NCBI GenBank assembly: GCA_021845595.1
Contig: JAJZVV010000001.1
Location: forward strand, 62,001 to 126,000
Direction: 5' to 3'
DNA length: 64,000 bases
Origin: Pseudomonadota bacterium
Lineage (GTDB): Bacteria; Pseudomonadota; Alphaproteobacteria; Acetobacterales; Acetobacteraceae
Positions 59,393 through 64,000 of the stretch are shown piece after piece. Below the pieces are notes generated by a model. It ran no database searches and had not been told where the DNA came from. It worked only from the letters and a program-made list of their open reading frames with translations. Position numbers and translations under genes: made by a program. Every line of letters begins with the position of its first letter. Within the stretch, counting starts at the first letter, position 1.

Positions 59393-60106
59393 ATGGCCAG
59401 CTCTGTCCGCCTGTTCACCCCGGCACCGCTCGCCGCCGGCGCCGAACTGCCGCTCGAGGAGGCGCAGGCGCATTATCTCGGCACGGTGATACGGCGCGGC
59501 GCCGGGGACGAGGTTCATCTGTTCAACGGGCGCGACGGCGAGTGGGCGGCCGAGATCGTCGCGCTCGTCCGCGGCGCTGGGCGGCTGAAGATCCGGCGCC
59601 AGCTGCGGGCGCAGGCGGCGGAGCCGGACCTGTGGCTCGCCTTCGCGCTGCTCAAGCGCCACGCGGTGGAACTCGTGGTGCAGAAGGCAACCGAACTCGG
59701 CGCCGCCCGCCTGCTGCCGCTCCTCACCGCGCGCACCGGTGCCGAGCGGGTGAACCAGGCCCGTCTACGCGCCATCGCCATCGAGGCGGCGGAGCAGAGC
59801 GAACGGCTGACCGTGCCCGAGATCGCGCCGCCGCAGACGCTGGCGGCGCTGCTCGGCGCTTGGCCGGCCGGGCGGCGCCTGACCGCGGCGGTGGAGCGCG
59901 CGGCGGCACCGGCGCCAAGCCCGGCCGGCACCGCTCCGGCCGGGCTCCTGGTCGGACCGGAGGGCGGTTTCACACCGGCAGAGCTTGACGCGCTGCGCGC
60001 GCACCCCTTTGTTGAATGGGCCTCGTTCGGTCCCCGCATCTTGCGGGCGGAGACCGCTGCCATCGCGGGGTTGGCGCTGCTTGCGGCGCCATCCCCTTCC
60101 CATTGA
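59393..60106 (+). CDS. rsmE: 16S rRNA (uracil-1498-N3)-methyltransferase RsmE
   Basis: A 237-residue SPOUT methyltransferase that methylates U1498 of 16S rRNA. N-terminal PUA-like domain: VRLFTPAPLAAGAELPLEEAQAHYLGTVIR, HLFNGRDGEWAAEI. The SPOUT knot region is ELVVQKATELGAARLLPLLTART, followed by AIEAAEQSERLTVPEI and GLLVGPEGGFTPAELDAL. FGPRILRAETAAIAGLALL ends the fold. It lies 19 nt before gshA and is likely co-transcribed with it. Confidence 0.94.
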   Translation: MASSVRLFTPAPLAAGAELPLEEAQAHYLGTVIRRGAGDEVHLFNGRDGEWAAEIVALVRGAGRLKIRRQLRAQAAEPDLWLAFALLKRHAVELVVQKATELGAARLLPLLTARTGAERVNQARLRAIAIEAAEQSERLTVPEIAPPQTLAALLGAWPAGRRLTAAVERAAAPAPSPAGTAPAGLLVGPEGGFTPAELDALRAHPFVEWASFGPRILRAETAAIAGLALLAAPSPSH

Positions 60107-60125
60107 GCGCGAGATCCAGGGCCAG

Positions 60126-61499
60126 ATGTCCAATCCCGGCGACGCCGACGAGACCGAAATCACCAGCCGCCGCCAACTCGCCGAGTACCTGGCCGCCGGC
60201 TGCAAGCCGCCGGAGGCCTGGCGCATCGGTACCGAGCACGAACGTTTCGGCTTCCGTCGCGCCGACCTCACGCCGCCGCCCTACGAGCCGGACGGGATCC
60301 GCGCCATGCTCGAGGGGCTGGCAGCGAACGGCTGGGCGCCGATTCTCGACCAGGGCCGGCTGATCGGCCTCAAGGGCGGCGCGGCGCGCGGCGGCGCGGC
60401 GGTCTCGCTCGAGCCGGGCGGTCAGCTCGAGCTCTCCGGCGGGCTGATGCCGACGCTGCACGACACCGCGCAGGAGTTCGACGCTTTCTTCGCCGAGACC
60501 CGCGCCGTCGCCGCGCCGCTCGGCCTCGGTTTCGCCCCGCTCGGCTTCCATCCCGTCGCGACCCGCGACGCGATGCCGTGGATGCCGAAGAGCCGCTACG
60601 CGATCATGCGCCGCTACATGCCGATCAAGGGCGGTCTCGGCCTCGACATGATGCTGCGCACCTGCACCGTGCAGGTGAATCTGGATTTCGCCTCGGAGGC
60701 CGACATGGTGCGCAAGCTGCGCGTCGGCCTCGCGCTGCAGCCGCTGGCGACCGCGCTGTTCGCCAACTCGCCGTTCGTCGAGGGCCGCCCCACCGGCCTG
60801 CTCTCCAATCGCGCACGGGTCTGGACCGATACGGATCCGGACCGCACCGGCATTCCGGCGGTGATGTTCGAGCCCGGCTTCGGGTTCGAGCGCTATGTCG
60901 AATGGCTGCTCGACGTGCCGATGTATTTCATCCAGCGCGGCGGCGCTTTCGTCGATGTCGCCGGCGCATCGTTCCGTGCCTTCCTCGACGGCCGCCTCCC
61001 CGGGCACCCGGGCGAGACCGCGACGATGGGCGATTTCGCCGACCACATCACCACCGTTTTCCCCGATGTCCGGCTCAAGCGCTTTCTCGAAATGCGCGGC
61101 GCCGACGCCGGTTCGGCGCCGATGATGCTGGCGCAGTCGGCGCTCTGGACCGGGCTGCTCTACGATGACGCGGCACTGGCCGCGGCGGCGGCGCTGGTGG
61201 CCGAGCGGCCATGGACCGAGTTCGCCGCGCTCCGCCCGCTGGTGCCGCACCAGGGGCTCGACACCCCATGGCGGAACGGCACGCTGCGCGACCTCGCGCG
61301 CGATGTCGTCGCCATCGCCGCCGGCGGCCTGCGTGCGCGCGCACGGCTCTCGCCGCGCGGAGAGGATGAGGCTATGTTTCTCGCGCCACTGGAGGAGATC
61401 GCGGCGGGCGGACCAACGCAGGCCGAGCGGTGGCTCGAACGCTACCATGACGTGTGGGGCGGCCAGGCGTCCAAGATTTTCCTGGAGGCAGAAACCTAA
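60126..61499 (+). CDS. gshA: Glutamate-cysteine ligase GshA
   Basis: A 457-residue ATP-dependent ligase that makes gamma-glutamylcysteine, the first step of glutathione synthesis. It is of the plant/alphaproteobacterial type (not the E. coli type): WRIGTEHERFGFRR with the acidic metal residues, GGAAVSLEPGGQLELSGG, KSRYAIMRRYMPIKG, LRTCTVQVNLDF and SNRARVWTDTDPDRTG. The ATG at 60126 follows the rsmE stop closely. Glutathione is also required by the GST at 17.4 kb. Confidence 0.94.
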   Translation: MSNPGDADETEITSRRQLAEYLAAGCKPPEAWRIGTEHERFGFRRADLTPPPYEPDGIRAMLEGLAANGWAPILDQGRLIGLKGGAARGGAAVSLEPGGQLELSGGLMPTLHDTAQEFDAFFAETRAVAAPLGLGFAPLGFHPVATRDAMPWMPKSRYAIMRRYMPIKGGLGLDMMLRTCTVQVNLDFASEADMVRKLRVGLALQPLATALFANSPFVEGRPTGLLSNRARVWTDTDPDRTGIPAVMFEPGFGFERYVEWLLDVPMYFIQRGGAFVDVAGASFRAFLDGRLPGHPGETATMGDFADHITTVFPDVRLKRFLEMRGADAGSAPMMLAQSALWTGLLYDDAALAAAAALVAERPWTEFAALRPLVPHQGLDTPWRNGTLRDLARDVVAIAAGGLRARARLSPRGEDEAMFLAPLEEIAAGGPTQAERWLERYHDVWGGQASKIFLEAET

Positions 61500-61563
61500 G
61501 GCACCGCTACCGGATGTTGCATCGGCTCTTGCGAAAACAATCGAATTCAGCCTTTACTGCCGT

Positions 61564-63588
61564 ATGCTGCATCAGGTGGAAGCGCCGACTCGGCCACGCG
61601 CCGATCCCGACACCGCAATGACGGCCACCGCGACGGCGCCCGTGCTGCGCCTCTGGCTCATCGGGAGCATGCGGGTGCTCGATGCGGACGGTCAAAGCCG
61701 TCTGCCCCCCGGCCGCAAGACGCGCGCGCTGCTGGCCATGCTCGCCCTCGCGGCGCCGCGCGCCTGCTCCCGCACACGTCTGGCCGAGACACTCTGGAGC
61801 CGCCGGCCCGAGGAACAGTCCCGCGCCTCGCTGCGCCAGGAAATTCATCGCCTGATCAACGCGCTCGGCGACACGGCCGAGCAGGCGCTGACGATCTCGC
61901 GCGAACATGTCAGCCTGCGCGCCGATCGCGTCTGGGTCGACGCGGCGGACGTCCTGAACGCCAGCCCGGAGGCCCCCGAACGCCTCGCCCTTCTGCACGA
62001 CCGCCTGCTGGACGAGCTGGACGGGCTCGATCCCACGTTCGATTCCTGGCTCGCGACGGAGCGGACGCGGTTGCGTAGCGCCGCACGACGGGTCGGCGAG
62101 GCCGTGCTGCTGGCGCAGAACGCGCCCGAACACGTCGCGGTCGCGGCCCGCCAGCTCATCACCATCGATCCGCTGCACGAGGGGGCATGGCAGGCGCTCA
62201 TCCGCAGCCACGCCGAACGCGGCGAGCGCGGCCTTGCCATCGAGGCGTTCGAGCAGTGCCAGGCCGCCTTGTCGGAGCGGCTCGGCGCATCGCCGGCAGA
62301 GGAAACCCAACGTCTCGTGCGCGCCCTGCGGCTGGAGCCGGCGACGCCGCTCGCCGTCGCGCCCCTGGCCCCGAGCCGTACCGCCATCGCCGAACCGCAC
62401 GGAATGCCACGCCTCGGCGTGCTGCCGCTCCGTCTCGCCAGTGGCCGTGACGACGACTCGTTCGCCGCCGGCCTGCTAACCGAACTGACCACGTCCCTCG
62501 CGCGCTGCGACCTGTTCAACCTCGTGCCCAGCGATACGGCGGTACCGCATTCCGGCCCCGCCCTCGACTTCCTGCTCGATGGCATGCTGCAGCCGGCCGG
62601 GGACCAGATCCGCGTCACCTTGCGCCTCGCCGATCTCGCCGGCGGCGGCCGGCTGATCTGGGCGCGGCGGTTCGATTACGCCTTGGCCGACCCGCTCGCC
62701 GCCGGCGAGGAGATCGCCGCCCGGACGGCCGCCGAAATCGAGCCCGAAATCCTGATGGCCGAAGCCCGCGATGCCAGCGAGGACGAAGGGCGCGCCAGCT
62801 CGGGCCGGGCCCTGATGCTGCGCGCCGTGGCGCTGATCATGCGGCCGGACCAGGACGGGCTGACCCGCGCCGGTGACCTGCTCGCCGCCGCCATCGCCAG
62901 CGCCCCCGACAGTGCGCCCGCGCACGCCTGGTACGCGCTCTGGCAGGTGATGATGGTCAGCCAGGGCTGGGCCAGGGATCGGGCCGGCGCCGCGCGCCAT
63001 GCCCTCGCGCTCGCCGAACGCACCGTGATGCTGGCGCCCAACGAGCCCACCTGCCTCACCATCGCAGGCCATGTCCGCGCCCTGGTGGAGCGGCGGCTGC
63101 CGGAGGCGATGGCGCTGCACGAGCGGGCCCTGGCGCGCAACCCGAACCATGCCATGGCGTGGAATCTCTCCGGCATCGGCTGTCTCTACCAGGGCGACCT
63201 CGCCGAGGCGGAGCGACGGCTGGCCCGCTACAAGGCGCTGGCCCCCCTCCATCCGCTGGCCTTCATGCTCGATACCGGCTTCGTGATGCTGGCGCTGCTC
63301 AAGCGCGATTATCCGGCGGCGGCGGCGGCCGGGCGCGGTGTCTGCGGCATCAACCCGCCCCTGGTTTCCTCCGGCCTGCCCTGCCTCGCCGCACTCGGCC
63401 ATCTCGGCCAGACGCAGGAGGCCGCGACGCTGCGCCGGCGCCTGCTCGGCCTCGATCCGGCGCTCTCGGTGCAAACCTATCTGCGGTCCACGCCATTGCG
63501 CGCCGCGGACGCGGAGCCCATCGCCGAAGGCCTGCGGCGCGCCGGGCTTCCGGAGGGCGAATTCGTCATGGAGAGCCGGGCAGGCTGA
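61564..63588 (+). CDS. BTAD/SARP-like transcriptional regulator with TolB-like and TPR domains
   Basis: A 674-residue regulator. Residues about 28-110 form a winged-helix-like part (LRLWLIGSMRVLDADGQSRL...TRALLAMLALAAP, TLWSRRPEEQSRASLRQEIHRL), then a BTAD bacterial transcriptional activator domain (ITIDPLHEGAWQALIRSHAERGERGLAIEAFEQCQAAL, in part). A TolB/FlgO-like domain follows (LGVLPLRLASGRDDDSFAAGLLTELTTSLARCDLFNLV, in part; IRVTLRLADLAGGGRLIWARRFD). TPR-like repeats finish (APNEPTCLTIAGHV, ARNPNHAMAWNLSGIGCLYQGDLAEAERRL). This layout is that of alphaproteobacterial orphan regulators, not actinobacterial SARPs. Start uncertain: ATG 61564 or 61618; neither has a clear ribosome-binding site. 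Confidence 0.82.
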   Translation: MLHQVEAPTRPRADPDTAMTATATAPVLRLWLIGSMRVLDADGQSRLPPGRKTRALLAMLALAAPRACSRTRLAETLWSRRPEEQSRASLRQEIHRLINALGDTAEQALTISREHVSLRADRVWVDAADVLNASPEAPERLALLHDRLLDELDGLDPTFDSWLATERTRLRSAARRVGEAVLLAQNAPEHVAVAARQLITIDPLHEGAWQALIRSHAERGERGLAIEAFEQCQAALSERLGASPAEETQRLVRALRLEPATPLAVAPLAPSRTAIAEPHGMPRLGVLPLRLASGRDDDSFAAGLLTELTTSLARCDLFNLVPSDTAVPHSGPALDFLLDGMLQPAGDQIRVTLRLADLAGGGRLIWARRFDYALADPLAAGEEIAARTAAEIEPEILMAEARDASEDEGRASSGRALMLRAVALIMRPDQDGLTRAGDLLAAAIASAPDSAPAHAWYALWQVMMVSQGWARDRAGAARHALALAERTVMLAPNEPTCLTIAGHVRALVERRLPEAMALHERALARNPNHAMAWNLSGIGCLYQGDLAEAERRLARYKALAPLHPLAFMLDTGFVMLALLKRDYPAAAAAGRGVCGINPPLVSSGLPCLAALGHLGQTQEAATLRRRLLGLDPALSVQTYLRSTPLRAADAEPIAEGLRRAGLPEGEFVMESRAG

Positions 63589-63630
63589 CTCGCTCCACGA
63601 GAGTCTGTCAGCACTTCATTGAAGCGCGGA

Positions 63631-63829
63631 CAGACACTAGCTCTTTGTTTACGCGTCTGTTTATCCGCCTCCGGCGATTCCGCCTGCGGCGGACAGACAC
63701 TAGCTCCTTGTTTACGCGTCTGTTTATCCGCCTCCGGCGATTCCGCCTGCGGCGGACAGACACTAGCTCCTTGTTTACGCGTCTGTTTATCCGCCTCCGG
63801 CGATTCCGCCTGCGGCGGACAGACACTAG
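63631..63829. repeat. 63-bp tandem repeat (three copies plus partial fourth)
   Basis: Units begin at 63631, 63694 and 63757, with a 10-nt start of a fourth at 63820. The copies are identical apart from one T/C change in the first. Each unit holds CAGAC...GTCTG and TCCGCC-TGC-GGCGGA inverted repeats, so RNA from either strand should fold. The period is a multiple of three, which leaves open frames on both strands, but these are basic or low-complexity and not credible proteins. The partial fourth unit provides the TAG stop of the CoA-transferase gene. Confidence 0.95.
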
Positions 63830-64000
63830 CGCACCGCCCCGGCCTCGCGCAGGGCGGCGATCTCGGCCGGTGCGAACCCGGCTGCTTCGAGCACCTGATC
63901 GGTGGCCGCGCCGGGCGGCGTGGGCGGGGCGGGGCGCTCCGTGGCGCTGCGCGAGAAGCGCGGCGCCGGTGCCGGTTGGGTGACGCCGCCGAGTTCGACG
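63826..64000 (-). CDS. Class III CoA-transferase, C-terminal fragment (5' end beyond window)
   Basis: 58 codons of the 3' end of a CaiB/BaiF-family CoA-transferase enter from the right edge. The visible tail reads VELGGVTQPAPAPRFSRSAT, then PPGAATDQVLEAAGFAPAEIAALREAGAVR, the standard C-terminus of this family. Most of the protein, including the catalytic Asp, is outside the window. The TAG stop (63828-63826) lies in the last, partial unit of the tandem repeat. Confidence 0.8.
   Translation of the reverse strand, partial: VELGGVTQPAPAPRFSRSATERPAPPTPPGAATDQVLEAAGFAPAEIAALREAGAVR

Noticed and set aside
61513-61573. PhaR operator upstream of the BTAD regulator
   Set aside because: Only isolated half-sites (TGTTGCA, TGCTGCA) 51 nt apart; no palindrome.
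63608-63826. Open frames through the 63-bp tandem repeat on both strands
   Set aside because: The period is a multiple of three, so frames stay open by arithmetic; the products are repetitive and Arg-rich and lack a credible start signal.
63631-63829. CRISPR array
   Set aside because: The units are contiguous with no unique spacers and there are no cas genes.

Overview
The window is 64 kb of high-GC, gene-dense bacterial DNA. By eye, a typical 60-nt row counted in the permease gene near 55.0 kb is 67% GC. The gene content points to an aerobic alphaproteobacterium: PhaR, CbpA/CbpM, MmcB, an ETF-beta lysine methyltransferase of the alphaproteobacterial type, UbiA and a long-chain polyprenyl diphosphate synthase, PqqC, and rhizobial-style FNR/FixK boxes. 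The many CoA-transferases, acyl-CoA dehydrogenases and TRAP/MFS transporters fit the Acetobacteraceae/Rhodospirillales best, but that family assignment is inference. I found no rRNA, tRNA, CRISPR array, insertion sequence or integrase. No gene-free stretch exceeds 300 bases; the longest are about 276-284 bases (52731-53006 and 39819-40102).

Layout. 1-6.3 kb: copper efflux (copA cut by the left edge, plus a copZ-like chaperone) diverging from an MFS exporter, then cbpA-cbpM-nhaA with overlapping ends. 6.3-12.3 kb (minus): a run containing two acyl-CoA dehydrogenase subunits, a class III CoA-transferase, an FMN reductase, an RraA-like protein and a tyrosine phosphatase, which looks like a CoA-thioester catabolic operon. 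12.4-18.1 kb: housekeeping genes (polyprenyl synthase, trmB, RutE-like reductase, NFU protein), phaR, an orphan pqqC with a perfect FNR-type box upstream, and a LigE-like glutathione transferase. 18.2-24.2 kb (plus): DsbA-like protein, an orphan DUF4157 (eCIS-core) protein, acyl-CoA synthetase plus ketopantoate-reductase-like pair, and a PHB-depolymerase-family esterase preceded by a PhaR-type operator.

24.2-32.0 kb (minus): a probable Baeyer-Villiger catabolic cassette (MaoC, CitE-like lyase, outer-membrane channel, BVMO, alpha/beta hydrolase, SDR), with an FNR-type box in front of the channel gene. 32-38 kb: Flp pilin, OsmC, type II NADH dehydrogenase, a Tat-exported molybdenum hydroxylase with its 2Fe-2S subunit, mmcB and PCD. 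38.4-45.4 kb (plus): a tandem HD-GYP protein, then a tightly coupled four-gene operon (MFS, a metallophosphoesterase-like/radical-SAM fusion, thiL, MFS). This operon is the strongest candidate for an undescribed system.

45.5-53.5 kb: aminotransferase, a second BVMO, a NodB-like deacetylase, a class II aldolase/alcohol dehydrogenase pair, an OmpA protein and a VOC protein. 53.5-54.6 kb is a sharply AT-rich island carrying one glycosyltransferase (two counted rows are 37% and 32% GC). 54.7-59.2 kb (minus): a DctPQM TRAP transporter, ETF-beta methyltransferase and ubiA. 59.4-63.6 kb (plus): rsmE, gshA and a large BTAD/TPR regulator. A 63-bp tandem repeat and the tail of another CoA-transferase close the window. 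A modular palindromic repeat built from CTAGAGCA ends occurs at 14.3 kb and 45.5 kb.
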